A DNA stretch of 64,000 nt from Geothrix limicola (GTDB lineage: Bacteria; Acidobacteriota; Holophagae; Holophagales; Holophagaceae). The notes beneath the pieces were generated by a model. That model saw only the letters and a program-made list of their open reading frames with translations. It ran no database searches and had not been told where the DNA came from. Made by a program: the position numbers and the translations under genes. Of this stretch, positions 23,630-33,595 are shown piece after piece. Every line of letters starts with the position of its first letter. The first letter of the stretch is position 1. Where the stretch lies: assembly GCF_030268085.1 (NCBI RefSeq), contig NZ_BSDE01000001.1, positions 248,001 to 312,000 on the forward strand, read 5' to 3'.

Positions 23630-25816
23630 ATGGACATGGATCTCGCCAAGCAGACCTTCATCCAGGAAGCCTTGGAATTGCTGGCCTCCATGGAATCCGC
23701 TCTCCTCGCCTTCGAGGACCAGGCCGATCCCGGAGAATCCATCAACGCCATCTTCCGGGCCGTGCATACGATCAAGGGCAGCGCCGGACTGTTCGGCCTG
23801 GAGGGCATCGTCCGTTTCGCCCACACGCTGGAGACGGTGCTGGATCGCGTGCGCAATCACGAGGTGTCCCTGAATCGGGCCTCCATCAGCCACCTGCTGG
23901 AATGCCATGACCACCTGGCGGGCATGGTGAATGATCTGGCCTCCCAGCCCGAGGGTTCGCCGGATCTGGATCCACACGGTCGGCAGCTGCTGGAAGGACT
24001 CGTGCCTCTGCTGGAAGGCAAGGAGGTGGCGGCCTTTGAAGTCGTGCGGGTGGACGCGCCGGTGGCGGAAACGGCAGGCGCCCCCGCGCTGGGCGGCGGC
24101 AATGGTGCGGACTGCTGGCACCTCTCCATCCGCTTCGGTCGCCAGGTCATGCAGGACGGCATGGACCCTCTGGCCTGTCTGCGGTACCTGGGCACCCTGG
24201 GCACCATCAGCCACCTGTTCAGCCTCATCCATCTGCCCGAAGGCGATGCCTTCAACCCCGAAGAATGCTACCTGGGGCTGGAAATCGAACTCGACACCGC
24301 CGCCGACCGGAAGACCCTCGAGGAGGTGTTCGAATTCGTGCGGGAGGAGAGTGTCATCCGCCTCATCCCGCCCCACGCCAAGATCCGTGAGTACGTGGCC
24401 CTCATCCAGGAGGCCGGCGATAGCGGCGACCTGCTGGGGGACATCCTCGTCAAATGCGGGTGCATCTCGAGGGATGACCTGCGGGAGGCCCTGCAGATCC
24501 AGGGCAAGGAGCTGACCACGCCCGGCAGCATGCAGCGGCGCCTGGGCGAGATCCTGATGGATGAGCAGTCGGTTCCGCCCGCGGTCGTGGCTGCGGCGTT
24601 GGACAAGCAGCGCCGTCCCGCGGATCGCCAGGGGATCGAGAGCAAGGTCGTGAAGGTGCAGGCCGACAAGCTGGACCGTCTGGTGGACCTGGTGGGCGAG
24701 ATCGTGATCGCGGGCGCCTCGGCCCACGTGCTGGCCGCGGCCACCAAGGAGCCGGCCCTCATCGAATCCACGGCCATCATCAACAAGCTGGTGGAGGAGA
24801 TTCGCGACAACGCCCTGAGCCTGCGCATGGTGCAGATCGGGGAGACCTTCAACCGGTTCAGGCGGGTGGTGCGGGACGTATCGCGCGAGACCGGCAAGGC
24901 CATCGAACTGGAGATCCGGGGCGGCGACACGGAACTCGACAAGTCCATCGTGGAGAAGCTCAGCGATCCGCTGATGCACATCGTCCGCAACGCCATCGAC
25001 CACGGCATCGAGCCCGTGGAGGTGCGCCGGGCCCGGGGCAAGGTGGACACCGGCTCCCTCACGCTGGCCGCGACCCACGAGGCGGGCAGCATCGTCATCG
25101 AAGTCAGCGACGATGGCGGCGGCCTGAACCGCGAGCGCATCCTCGCCAAGGCCAAGGAGAAGGGCCTGATCCGCGAGGGTGAGGTGTTGAGCGATCAGGA
25201 GGTCTGGCAGCTCATCTTCGAGCCCGGCTTCTCGACCGCCGCGGCCGTCACCGACATCTCGGGACGCGGCGTGGGCATGGACGTGGTGCGCCGCAACATC
25301 GACGATCTGCGCGGGTCCATCGAGATCGAATCCTACGAAAGCGCCGGCACCACCTTCCGCATCCGCCTGCCGCTGACGCTGGCCATCATCGATGGCTTCC
25401 GGGTTGGCGTTGGGGCGGGATCGTACGTGCTGCCGCTCGAGCTGGTGCAGGAATGTGTGGACCTTGGGCCCTTCCTGGAATCCGCCGAGAATCATCTGGT
25501 GAACCTCCGCGGCGAGGTGCTGCCCTTCATCCGCCTGCGGGAGATCTTCGGGGTCCATGGCGCGCTGCCCCCCCGCGAGCAGGTGGTGGTTGTGCGTTAC
25601 GGCGAGACCCGCGCGGGCATCGTGGTGGACCGCCTGCTGGGTGAGTTCCAGACCGTGATCAAGCCCCTGGGCGAGCTCTTCCGCCAGATCCGAGGCATCG
25701 GGGGGTCCACCATCCTTGGTTCCGGCGAAGTCGCCCTCATCCTCGACGTGCCCCAGCTCATCCAGCTGGTGGCCACCGCGAATCGACGTCCCACCCTCTC
25801 GAGCACGGTCAATTGA
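23630..25816 (+). CDS. cheA: Chemotaxis histidine kinase CheA
   Basis: A 728-residue CheA. The Hpt domain is N-terminal with phospho-His46 ([14 protein letters not shown]). A middle region (about 165-265) resembles a P2-type response-regulator docking domain. After an approximately 60-residue linker come the P3 dimerisation helices ([14 protein letters not shown]), the P4 ATPase ([31 protein letters not shown]) and the P5 CheW-like domain (about 590-720). All ATPase boxes are present, so it should be active. GAGGA precedes the ATG. It phosphorylates CheY and CheB encoded in the same operon under control of the two MCPs. Confidence 0.95.
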   Translation: MDMDLAKQTFIQEALELLASMESALLAFEDQADPGESINAIFRAVHTIKGSAGLFGLEGIVRFAHTLETVLDRVRNHEVSLNRASISHLLECHDHLAGMVNDLASQPEGSPDLDPHGRQLLEGLVPLLEGKEVAAFEVVRVDAPVAETAGAPALGGGNGADCWHLSIRFGRQVMQDGMDPLACLRYLGTLGTISHLFSLIHLPEGDAFNPEECYLGLEIELDTAADRKTLEEVFEFVREESVIRLIPPHAKIREYVALIQEAGDSGDLLGDILVKCGCISRDDLREALQIQGKELTTPGSMQRRLGEILMDEQSVPPAVVAAALDKQRRPADRQGIESKVVKVQADKLDRLVDLVGEIVIAGASAHVLAAATKEPALIESTAIINKLVEEIRDNALSLRMVQIGETFNRFRRVVRDVSRETGKAIELEIRGGDTELDKSIVEKLSDPLMHIVRNAIDHGIEPVEVRRARGKVDTGSLTLAATHEAGSIVIEVSDDGGGLNRERILAKAKEKGLIREGEVLSDQEVWQLIFEPGFSTAAAVTDISGRGVGMDVVRRNIDDLRGSIEIESYESAGTTFRIRLPLTLAIIDGFRVGVGAGSYVLPLELVQECVDLGPFLESAENHLVNLRGEVLPFIRLREIFGVHGALPPREQVVVVRYGETRAGIVVDRLLGEFQTVIKPLGELFRQIRGIGGSTILGSGEVALILDVPQLIQLVATANRRPTLSSTVN

Positions 25817-25841
25817 GCGAACCGCTATTCAAGGAGATCCC

Positions 25842-27482
25842 ATGAACTGGTTCAGGAACCTCAAGCTCGGCACCCAACTCATCTCCGCCTTCCTCGTGGT
25901 GGCCTTCATCGCCGGGTTCGTCGGCCTTGTGGCCTACCGGAACATCCACAACATTAATGACGCGGACACCTTCCTCTACGAGAAGACCACCGTGCCCCTA
26001 GGTCAGATGGCCGTCATCGTGGGTAACTTCAACCGTATGCGCGTGGCCGACTACCGGACAGCCGTATCGCCCACCAAGGAAGAAGCGATCAAGGCCATGG
26101 AGCGCAGTGTGGATCTGATGAAGGGAATCCAGAAGAACCTCGAAGGGTATGCCAAGACCTTCATCGATGCCGAGGACGAGGCCAACTGGAAGAAAATGAA
26201 GGCTGACCTTGAAGCCTTCGACAAGGCCCAGGCGCGGGTCCTGGAACTGAAGCTGGCCGGGAAGGACAAAGAGGCCCTTGTCTATATCGAAAATGACCTT
26301 CGCAAGCCGGCCCTCGCTCTCACCGAGTTCCTCGACAAGGTGGTGGAATCAAATGTAAAGGCGGCCAAGGAAACCTCGGACAAAAATACCGCCACCGCCA
26401 ACGCTTCCGATCGGCAGATGCTCATCACCATCGCCCTGGGTATGGCCCTCGCCGCCGGACTGGGCCTCTTCGTCACGCGCGTCATCAAACAGCAGGTGGG
26501 CGGCGAACCAAAGTACGCCGTGGAAATCCTGGGACAGGTGGCCTCGGGCAACCTCGCCGTCGACATCCACTCCGCTGAAGGCGACACCCACAGCATGATT
26601 GCGTCCATCAAGGCGGTGGTGGCCAAGCTGGGCGAGATTATGGGCCAGGTGCGGGAAGCCTCCGGCAACCTCGTGGGCGCCTCCGAACAGTTGAGCTCCA
26701 CGGCCCAGTCCCTCAGCCAGGGTGCCTCGGAACAAGCGGCCAGCGTGGAGCAGACGAGCGCGGCCATGGAGGAGATGAGCGCCTCCATCGCGCAGAACAA
26801 CGAGAACGCCAAGGTCACGGGCGACATCGCCACCAAGTCCGCCGGAGATGCCTCGACGGGCGGCGGCGCCGTAAAGGAAACCGTGGCGGCCATGCACCAG
26901 ATCGCGCAGAAGATCGCCATCATCGATGACATCGCCTACCAGACCAACCTGCTGGCGCTCAACGCGGCCATCGAGGCGGGCCGGGCCGGCGAGCACGGAA
27001 AGGGCTTTGCGGTGGTGGCGGCCGAGGTGCGGAAGCTGGCCGAGCGCAGCCAGGTGGCGGCGGAAGAAATCAGCCAACTGGCCAAGGGCAGCGTGGGGCT
27101 TGCAGAGCGGGCCGGAACGCTGCTGGAGACCATCGTTCCCTCCATTCACAAGACCTCGGACCTGGTGCAGGAAATCGCGGCGGCCTCCGGAGAGCAGACC
27201 GGGGGGGTGGGCCAGATCAACGGTGCCCTCTCTCAGATCAGCCAGGCCGTGCAGCAGAATGCCGCCGCCGCCGAGGAACTGGCCTCCTCCTCGGAAGAGG
27301 TCAGCGCCCAGGCCGAAGAGCTCATGAGCATGATGGAGTTCTTCACCCTGGCCAACGAGCCGGTGAAGGCCTCGGCCCAACGCCGGTCCGCCCCGGCCAA
27401 GATGCGTTCCTCCTCACCCGCCGCACGGCAAAAGCACCTGCCTGGCGACGAGGTGGACGAGCGCGAATTCACCCGGTTCTAG
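25842..27482 (+). CDS. Methyl-accepting chemotaxis protein with 4-helix-bundle sensor
   Basis: A 546-residue transducer. TM1 is at about residues 12-32 ([19 protein letters not shown]) and TM2 at about 185-208, with a roughly 150-residue periplasmic helical bundle of the 4HB_MCP type between them. HAMP and a long MCP signalling domain follow, with the tip [40 protein letters not shown]. The C-terminus is EFTRF, matching the x-aromatic-x-x-aromatic pentapeptide that tethers CheR and CheB in other bacteria. AAGGAG lies before the ATG at 25842. The signalling half is almost identical to that of the MCP at 28087-30003, so this looks like a recent duplication. The ligand is unknown. Confidence 0.93.
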   Translation: MNWFRNLKLGTQLISAFLVVAFIAGFVGLVAYRNIHNINDADTFLYEKTTVPLGQMAVIVGNFNRMRVADYRTAVSPTKEEAIKAMERSVDLMKGIQKNLEGYAKTFIDAEDEANWKKMKADLEAFDKAQARVLELKLAGKDKEALVYIENDLRKPALALTEFLDKVVESNVKAAKETSDKNTATANASDRQMLITIALGMALAAGLGLFVTRVIKQQVGGEPKYAVEILGQVASGNLAVDIHSAEGDTHSMIASIKAVVAKLGEIMGQVREASGNLVGASEQLSSTAQSLSQGASEQAASVEQTSAAMEEMSASIAQNNENAKVTGDIATKSAGDASTGGGAVKETVAAMHQIAQKIAIIDDIAYQTNLLALNAAIEAGRAGEHGKGFAVVAAEVRKLAERSQVAAEEISQLAKGSVGLAERAGTLLETIVPSIHKTSDLVQEIAAASGEQTGGVGQINGALSQISQAVQQNAAAAEELASSSEEVSAQAEELMSMMEFFTLANEPVKASAQRRSAPAKMRSSSPAARQKHLPGDEVDEREFTRF

Positions 27483-27491
27483 GGGGTCGCC

Positions 27492-28037
27492 ATGGACGAA
27501 CTCATCAAAGCTCCCAGCCACGCACTTCGAGGTTCCGGGCGTACGCCGGCCTCGGAGGTCCGCATCCAGTACCTGGCCTTCTCCAGCGGCGGAGAGACCT
27601 TCGCCATGGACATCCGTTCCGTGCGGGAGGTGATCCAGTACGGCGGTCTCACGGAAGTGCCGCTCATGCCCGTCTTCATCCGGGGTGTCATCAACCTCCG
27701 GGGTTCGGTGGTGCCGGTCATCGACCTGGGCGTCCGCCTGGGCCGCAATGGTACCGAAGTGGCCCGGCGCACCTGCGTTGTGATCCTGGAAGTTCCCAGC
27801 ACCGATGGCACTTCGGTTATCGGGATCATGGTCGACAGCGTGAACGAAGTGCTGGAAATCGCCCCGTCCGAGATCGATCCGGCGCCTTCCTTCGGGCATG
27901 ACATCCGCACCGAATTCATCAGCGGCGTCGGCAAGGTCAACGGCCGCTTCGTCATCCTCCTGGATGTTCAGCACGTCCTCTCCATTCAGGAGATGGCGGC
28001 ACTGGCTGGTGGCCGCGAGGTTCCTGCAAGTGGCTGA
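27492..28037 (+). CDS. cheW: Chemotaxis coupling protein CheW
   Basis: A 181-residue CheW-domain protein (QYLAFSSGGETFAMDIRSVREVIQYG, PVFIRGVINLRGSVVPVIDLGVRLG, GIMVDSVNEVLEI). It links CheA to receptors in the array. It carries an extra N-terminal segment of about 25 residues and ends with a short extra tail. AGGGGG lies before the ATG, and it sits between the two MCP genes in the operon. Confidence 0.94.
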   Translation: MDELIKAPSHALRGSGRTPASEVRIQYLAFSSGGETFAMDIRSVREVIQYGGLTEVPLMPVFIRGVINLRGSVVPVIDLGVRLGRNGTEVARRTCVVILEVPSTDGTSVIGIMVDSVNEVLEIAPSEIDPAPSFGHDIRTEFISGVGKVNGRFVILLDVQHVLSIQEMAALAGGREVPASG

Positions 28038-28086
28038 AGGTAGAGAATGCTAACGCTAAATCAGAGGCACTCTTACAGGAGATAAC

Positions 28087-30003
28087 ATGGACTGGTTCAG
28101 GAATTTGAAACTGGCCACCCAGCTCATCACGGCCTTCATTCTGGTGGCGCTCATTGCTGGGGTCGTTGGGGGCATCGCCATCCAGAACCTGGAAAAGCTG
28201 GCCGCCAGCGACAAGGCGATGTACGAAGATGCGGCGGCTCCCATGAAGAACCTGGACGCCATCAATGGGAACTTCCAGCTGGTTCGGAACTACCTGAGCA
28301 AGACGGTCTCGGCCTCGGACAAGGAGAAGCTGGGAGCCGTCACGGTGAGATACCGAACCCACTGGAAACTGATGGAAGAGGCCGTGACTGCCTACACTTC
28401 ACAGGCGAAGACGCTCACGGAAAGGTCGAACCTCACCCGCCTTAAAGAACTCGTGGACCAGTACGATCGGGAAGTGGCCCTGCCCCTGGTTAAGGCCGCG
28501 GAGGCGGGAAAGGTCAGCGAGGCCTTGGCCATTTCCTTCAGCACCAACGTCTCTAAGATCACCACCGAACTCAATGAACTCATCGACAAAATGATCCGGG
28601 AGAATGTGGAAGCGGCTAAAACCATTTCCGAAAACAACGCCAAGATCGCCGCTGCGGCCACCCGGCAGATGGAGGTGGCCATGGTCCTAGGCGTGCTCCT
28701 GGCCATCGGCCTGGGACTCTTGGTCACCGGCGTCATCAAGAAGCAGGTGGGGGGCGAGCCTGGGGATGCCTCTCGCATCGCCCGGCGGGTGGCTGAGGGG
28801 GACCTGTCTGTGGAGGTGGTTCTCGCCGACGGGGATACCACCAGCATGGTGGCGGCCATCAAAACCATGATCGAATCGCTTACTGCAGTGGTCGGGGATA
28901 CGAAGAGGATCGTGGAGGCGGCCGGGCGGGGTGATTTTGGCCAGTCCATCGATGTCACCGGGAAAAAGGGATACATCCACGACCTGGGTGTGGGTCTCAA
29001 CCAACTTACCGAGACCTGCCACAGGGGACTGAGTGATGTTGAGCGTACGCTTGGCGCCATGGCCCAGGGAGATCTCAGGGAGCGGATCCGGGCCGAGTAT
29101 CGCGGTGCCTTTGGCCAGCTTAAGGATGCCTGCAACGAAACCAATGAAAAGCTTGCCTCCACCATTGCTCAGGTGCGGGATGCGGCGAGCAATCTCCTTG
29201 GGGCCTCGGAACAGCTCAGCTCCACGGCCCAGTCCCTCAGCCAGGGGGCGTCCCAGCAGGCGGCCAGCGTGGAGGAGACCAGCGCGGCCATGGAAGAGAT
29301 GAGCGCTTCCATCGCGCAGAACAATGAGAATGCCAAGGTCACCGGCGATATCGCCACCAAGTCGGCCGGGGATGCCACCACGGGCGGGGCGGCGGTGAAG
29401 GAGACCGTGGCGGCCATGCATCAGATCGCGCAGAAGATTGCCATCATCGATGACATCGCGTACCAGACGAACCTGCTGGCTCTCAATGCGGCCATCGAAG
29501 CGGGTCGGGCCGGCGAGCACGGCAAGGGCTTCGCAGTGGTGGCGGCCGAAGTGCGCAAACTGGCCGAGCGCAGCCAGGTGGCCGCCGAAGAGATCAGCCA
29601 ATTGGCCAAGGGCAGCGTGGGGCTCGCGGAGCGGGCCGGCACTCTGCTGGAAACCATCGTGCCCTCCATCCAGAAGACCTCGGATCTGGTGCAGGAGATC
29701 GCGGCGGCCTCGGGCGAGCAGAACGGCGGCGTGGGCCAGATCAACGGGGCCCTCTCCCAGATCAGCCAAGCCGTACAGCAGAATGCCGCAGCAGCAGAAG
29801 AACTGGCTTCCTCCTCCGAAGAGGTGAGCGCCCAGGCGGAGGAGCTCATGGGCATGATGGAGTTCTTCACCCTGGCCAACGAGCCTTCGAAGGCCCCGGC
29901 CCGCCGCAGCGCCCAAAGGAAGGGGCTGGGCGTGACCCCTTCCGTCCGTTCCAGGCCTTCACCCGAGGACCCGGTCGACGAACGCAACTTTTCCCGTTTC
30001 TAG
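28087..30003 (+). CDS. Methyl-accepting chemotaxis protein with extended HAMP region
   Basis: A 638-residue transducer. TM1 is at about 12-32 and TM2 at about 200-220, with a helical 4HB-type periplasmic sensor between. After the HAMP domain there is roughly 90 extra residues ([47 protein letters not shown]) that look like further HAMP-type repeats before the signalling domain. The tip region is nearly identical to that of the preceding MCP. It ends NFSRF, again matching the CheR-tether pentapeptide pattern. AGGAG lies before the ATG. The ligand is unknown. The repeated HAMP units lengthen the rod between membrane and kinase tip. Confidence 0.92.
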   Translation: MDWFRNLKLATQLITAFILVALIAGVVGGIAIQNLEKLAASDKAMYEDAAAPMKNLDAINGNFQLVRNYLSKTVSASDKEKLGAVTVRYRTHWKLMEEAVTAYTSQAKTLTERSNLTRLKELVDQYDREVALPLVKAAEAGKVSEALAISFSTNVSKITTELNELIDKMIRENVEAAKTISENNAKIAAAATRQMEVAMVLGVLLAIGLGLLVTGVIKKQVGGEPGDASRIARRVAEGDLSVEVVLADGDTTSMVAAIKTMIESLTAVVGDTKRIVEAAGRGDFGQSIDVTGKKGYIHDLGVGLNQLTETCHRGLSDVERTLGAMAQGDLRERIRAEYRGAFGQLKDACNETNEKLASTIAQVRDAASNLLGASEQLSSTAQSLSQGASQQAASVEETSAAMEEMSASIAQNNENAKVTGDIATKSAGDATTGGAAVKETVAAMHQIAQKIAIIDDIAYQTNLLALNAAIEAGRAGEHGKGFAVVAAEVRKLAERSQVAAEEISQLAKGSVGLAERAGTLLETIVPSIQKTSDLVQEIAAASGEQNGGVGQINGALSQISQAVQQNAAAAEELASSSEEVSAQAEELMGMMEFFTLANEPSKAPARRSAQRKGLGVTPSVRSRPSPEDPVDERNFSRF

Positions 30004-30111
30004 GGGCCCAGGGCTGAACGCATGCATCCCCACGGCGCCGCCAGAGCCTCCACCAAGCCCCATTGAACCCGCACGGCCCTGGCCGGATACCCCACAGGAA
30101 CCCACCTTCTG

Positions 30112-30957
30112 ATGCCCACCGACGCCGCTTCGAAAACGGGCCCTTCCTCGGGGCTGGTGCTGGACATCTCGGATGTCGAGTTCATGAGATTCCAGACCCT
30201 CGTGAAAACCGCCACGGGCATCACGCTCTCGGATCTGAAGAAGGCTCTCGTCGTCTCCCGTTTGGGCTCCCGGCTCCGTCACCGGAAGGCCCGGACCTTC
30301 AGCGAATACTACCGGATCATCACGGACCCCGAAGAAGGCGATGAGCTGCAGGCGGCCATCGACCTCATCACCACCAACGAGACTTCCTTCTTCCGCGAAC
30401 CGATCCACTTCACGGTCCTGCGCGACCATATCCGCAGCCTGCGCCCGGTACCGCTGCCCTTCCGCGTGTGGAGCGCCGCAGCCTCCTCCGGCGAAGAGGC
30501 CTACACCATCGCCATGACCCTGGCCGAAACCCTGGGCCAGGCCGAGTGGGAAGTCCACGGCACGGACATCAGTACGCGCGTGTTGGAACGGGCCCGGAAA
30601 GCCGTCTATCCCATCGAACGCAGCACGACGATCCCGAAGGAGCTGCTGAGCCGCTACTGCCTGAAGGGCCATGGGCATTACGAGGGCATGTTCCTCATCG
30701 ACCGCAAACTCCGGTCCAGGGTGGGGTTCAGCCAGGCCAACCTCTGCCGGCCGCTGCCCAACCTCGGGCTCTTCGACGTGGTGTTCCTGCGCAACGTCCT
30801 GATCTACTTCGCGCCCTCCGAAAAGCGCATGGTGGTGGAGGCCATCGCCAGCCGGATGAAGCCCGGCGGGCTGCTACTGATCGGCCATTCGGAAACCCTG
30901 ACCGGTCTCACGGACCGGTTCCAGGCCATCCAGCCCACGGTGTACCGTGTCCCCTGA
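30112..30957 (+). CDS. cheR: Chemotaxis methyltransferase CheR
   Basis: A 281-residue SAM-dependent glutamate methyltransferase. An N-terminal helical domain (to about 95; ITTNETSFFRE) is followed by the SAM fold (VWSAAASSGEEAYTIAM, EVHGTDIS, DVVFLRNVLIYF). The beta-subdomain reads LSRYCLKGHGHYEGMFLI, with the glycine-rich insertion seen in CheR enzymes that bind receptor pentapeptide tails. That matches the EFTRF and NFSRF tails of the two operon MCPs. It methylates the MCP adaptation sites. The ATG is 17 bases after an AGGAA; its stop overlaps the CheD start by 11 bases. Confidence 0.93.
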   Translation: MPTDAASKTGPSSGLVLDISDVEFMRFQTLVKTATGITLSDLKKALVVSRLGSRLRHRKARTFSEYYRIITDPEEGDELQAAIDLITTNETSFFREPIHFTVLRDHIRSLRPVPLPFRVWSAAASSGEEAYTIAMTLAETLGQAEWEVHGTDISTRVLERARKAVYPIERSTTIPKELLSRYCLKGHGHYEGMFLIDRKLRSRVGFSQANLCRPLPNLGLFDVVFLRNVLIYFAPSEKRMVVEAIASRMKPGGLLLIGHSETLTGLTDRFQAIQPTVYRVP

Positions 30958-31456
30958 GTCCTCCGTCAAGCTCATCACCCTGAATCCGGGCGACTACGCG
31001 TTCGGCGAGGGCGGCACGGTCCTCCAGACCCTGCTGGGCTCCTGCGTCGCCATCACGTTCTGGGTGCCCCGGTGGAAATTCGGGGCCATGTGCCACTACA
31101 TCCTTCCCACCCGGCCCAGTAACAACGAGCACAGCAGCCTCGGCTGCTACGCGGAGGAGACGCTCCCGGCCATCGCGGGCCGGTTTATCGACATGGGGCT
31201 GCGGGCCGATGATATGGAAATCCGCATGTTCGGGGGTGGCAATATGTTTCCCATGCAGTTCCCCCAGAAGGAAACCCTCATCGGTGAACAGAACATCGCC
31301 GCAGGACGGCGTCTGCTCAAGGCCTTCGGGTTCAGTCTGGCCGAGGAAGACGTGGCGGGCGAGATGCGCCGAAAGGTCACCTTCGAGATCCTGACGGGGC
31401 GGGTCCAGGTGCAGCACGGCGTCGGCCTCAATCCGGACCTGATGGAGCGCCGATGA
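30947..31456 (+). CDS. cheD: Receptor glutamine deamidase CheD (copy 1)
   Basis: A 169-residue CheD from a GTG start inside the end of cheR. The catalytic Cys and His are in TLLGSCVAI and MCHYILP, and the GGGNM turn is present. It deamidates glutamines on MCPs and in some bacteria stimulates CheA. Its stop overlaps the cheB ATG by 4 bases (ATGA). A second, divergent CheD is encoded at 38068-38592 in the kinase block. Confidence 0.92.
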   Translation: MSPESSVKLITLNPGDYAFGEGGTVLQTLLGSCVAITFWVPRWKFGAMCHYILPTRPSNNEHSSLGCYAEETLPAIAGRFIDMGLRADDMEIRMFGGGNMFPMQFPQKETLIGEQNIAAGRRLLKAFGFSLAEEDVAGEMRRKVTFEILTGRVQVQHGVGLNPDLMERR

Positions 31457-32517
31457 ATCGACCCCAGCCCATCAAGGTCCTGATCGTCGACGACTCCGCC
31501 GTCGTCCGCCAGGTTCTGGCGGAGCTCATGAACAAGGCGCCGGACATCGAGGTGATCGGCCACGCGATGGATCCCATCTTCGCCATGGACCGGATGCAGA
31601 AGCAGTGGCCGGACGTGATCCTGCTCGACATCGAGATGCCCCGCATGGATGGCATCACCTTCCTGAAAAAGATCATGGTCGAGCACCCCACGCCGGTGAT
31701 CATCTGTTCCTCCCTTACGGAAAAGGGGGCGGAAACCACCATGCAGGCCCTGGGCGCGGGAGCCTTTGCCATCTTCACCAAACCCACCATGGGCGTGAAG
31801 AGCTTCCTTCAGGAGGCGGCGCAGGAGCTGGTGGCCTCGGTGCGCGCCGCCGGGGCAGCCCGGGTCTCCAGGATCCCGCGCCTGGCCCTGCACAAGCCCA
31901 CCGCCAAGCTTTCGGCCGATGCGGTGCTCGCGGCTTCCACGGGCGCCATGGCCGTCACCACGGACCGCTTCTCCGCCATCGGCACCTCCACGGGCGGAAC
32001 CCAGGCCCTCGAGTACGTGCTGTCGGCCCTGCCGAGGACCTGCCCGGGCCTGGTGGTGGTGCAGCACATGCCCGAGCGGTTCACGGCGGCCTTCGCCGAA
32101 CGCCTGGACAACCTCTGCGAGATCCGTGTGCGCGAGGCGAAGACCGGGGACCGCATCATGCCCGGCCTCGCCCTCATTGCGCCCGGCGGCAAGCACCTGG
32201 TGGTCAAGCGCAGCGGCGCCCAGTACCACGTGGATGTCATCGGTGCCCCGCCCGTGAACCGGCACTGCCCTTCCGTCGACGTGCTCTTCCGCTCGGTGGC
32301 CAATTCGGCCGGGGCCAACGCCAAGGGCGTGATCATGACGGGCATGGGCGACGACGGCGCCCGGGGCCTGCTGGAGATGCGGGAGGCCGGGGCCCGGACC
32401 TTTGCCCAGGACGAGGAATCCTGCGTCGTGTTCGGCATGCCCAAGGAGGCCATCCGCATGGGGGCGGCCGAACGGGTGCTGTCCCTGAGCGAGATCCCCG
32501 AGGTGCTGGAGCGGTGA
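31453..32517 (+). CDS. cheB: Chemotaxis methylesterase CheB
   Basis: A 354-residue protein with an N-terminal receiver (phospho-Asp59 in [11 protein letters not shown]) and a C-terminal methylesterase. Ser179 in IGTSTGGTQ is the nucleophile; His in VVQHMPE and Asp in TGMGDDGA complete the triad. It removes methyl groups from MCPs when phosphorylated by CheA. The start overlaps the cheD stop as ATGA. It is the last gene of the chemosensory operon, which closes the set cheY-STAS-cheA-mcp-cheW-mcp-cheR-cheD-cheB. Confidence 0.95.
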   Translation: MNRPQPIKVLIVDDSAVVRQVLAELMNKAPDIEVIGHAMDPIFAMDRMQKQWPDVILLDIEMPRMDGITFLKKIMVEHPTPVIICSSLTEKGAETTMQALGAGAFAIFTKPTMGVKSFLQEAAQELVASVRAAGAARVSRIPRLALHKPTAKLSADAVLAASTGAMAVTTDRFSAIGTSTGGTQALEYVLSALPRTCPGLVVVQHMPERFTAAFAERLDNLCEIRVREAKTGDRIMPGLALIAPGGKHLVVKRSGAQYHVDVIGAPPVNRHCPSVDVLFRSVANSAGANAKGVIMTGMGDDGARGLLEMREAGARTFAQDEESCVVFGMPKEAIRMGAAERVLSLSEIPEVLER

Positions 32518-32544
32518 ATCCGCCCCGCGATCGCTCGAAAAGAT

Positions 32545-32636
32545 CCACCACGGAGGCACGGAGCGCACGAGAAGTCACGGAGAAAGAAACAGGTTTTTCT
32601 CCCTGTCTTTTCCGCGTCCTCCGTGTCTCCGTGGTG
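32545..32636. repeat. Inverted CACGGAG-type intergenic repeat
   Basis: CCACCACGGAGGCACGGAG at the left end is largely complementary to CTCCGTGTCTCCGTGGTG at the right end, so the 92 bases can fold into a long imperfect hairpin. A related single arm lies at 50395-50435. It falls between convergent cheB and the Tsx-like gene, where it could also act as a bidirectional terminator. Repeats of this CACGGAG type are dispersed in several bacterial genomes. Confidence 0.7.
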
Positions 32637-32651
32637 AATCCTACAGCGGCC

Positions 32652-33542
32652 TCAGAAGTGGATTTCCAGCTGCACCATGGGGGCGGTGACGCGCTGGTTG
32701 TTCAGCCAGGGGGTGCTGGCCGGAGCCGTGTTGTTCTCGCCGCCGAACTTGTTGTTCCAGTATTCGAAGCCGGCACCCAGGTAGACGGCCTTGGGCTTGC
32801 GGCCGAACACCGAGCTGATGTCGAACATGAGGGCGATGTCCGACAGGGTTTCGGGTTTGGTCTCGACGCCGAAGCCATCCTTGCCCTTGGTGCCGAGGTA
32901 GTTGGCGAAACCCTTGAACTCCGCGTCCACCGGGCCCACGGAGAAGGGGATGCCCCAGGCGGCCGAAATCTCGAAGGTCGTTTTGAAGTCCACGGGCTTC
33001 ATTACGACACCGTTGAAATTCTGCTCATGGCAGGCCCAGATGCCCACGTCCAGGAAACCCTTGGGCACGGCGAAGTTCACCGTGGGGCCGAAGGAGATGA
33101 AGCGTTTCCGGGAGCCGAAGGTGTTGGCCTTGGCGTTGAATTCCAGCCCCGCCGTCAGCGAGATGTCGCGGATGGGGCCCGCGGCGAGGCTGGTCTTGAA
33201 CACCTTGCTGAGATTGAAGGCGGAGTGGTAGACGACGTAGACCTCGTTGGTGCCCGTCACGCCGTTGCCCGGCTGGCCGGCCCCGAAGTTGGGGGCGTTG
33301 CTGTTCTGGGCCGGATCCTGGTTGCTGGAAAAGAGCATGTCCACGTTGAAGAAGTTGGTGCCGTATTCCCATCCGCTCACGTGGGTCAGCTGGAAGATGT
33401 TCTTCTCGATGGTTCCCGCCAGGCCGGGTTCGCGGAACTGGGTGCCGTACCGCCAACCGGCCCAGGTGTCGCTCCAGTCGGCGGCGGCGAGGGGAAGCGC
33501 GGCGAGGACGAGGGCCAGGGCCTTGATGGGGAGTGTGTTCAT
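32652..33542 (-). CDS. Outer-membrane channel, Tsx/nucleoside-specific porin-like
   Basis: A 296-residue protein with a signal peptide (cleaved near LPLAAA, residue 21) and a beta-strand-rich body starting DWSDTWAGWRYGTQFREPG. It ends in a C-terminal strand MVQLEIHF typical of outer-membrane barrels. The N-terminal Trp-rich start and repeated Tyr/Phe strands resemble the Tsx/OmpK nucleoside-channel family; this match is by eye and moderate. GGAG lies 6 bases before the ATG. It is 53 bases downstream of the Cache MCP on the same strand and may be a separate unit. Confidence 0.65.
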   Translation of the reverse strand: MNTLPIKALALVLAALPLAAADWSDTWAGWRYGTQFREPGLAGTIEKNIFQLTHVSGWEYGTNFFNVDMLFSSNQDPAQNSNAPNFGAGQPGNGVTGTNEVYVVYHSAFNLSKVFKTSLAAGPIRDISLTAGLEFNAKANTFGSRKRFISFGPTVNFAVPKGFLDVGIWACHEQNFNGVVMKPVDFKTTFEISAAWGIPFSVGPVDAEFKGFANYLGTKGKDGFGVETKPETLSDIALMFDISSVFGRKPKAVYLGAGFEYWNNKFGGENNTAPASTPWLNNQRVTAPMVQLEIHF

Positions 33543-33595
33543 GAATCGCTCCGGAGGGGGTGGCTTGAAACAGCGTCGGGGAAGGGAAGGCGGGG

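Noticed and set aside
23120-25558. An 812-codon minus-strand open frame opposite cheA
   Set aside because: cheA on the plus strand has every expected motif; the antisense product is low-complexity.
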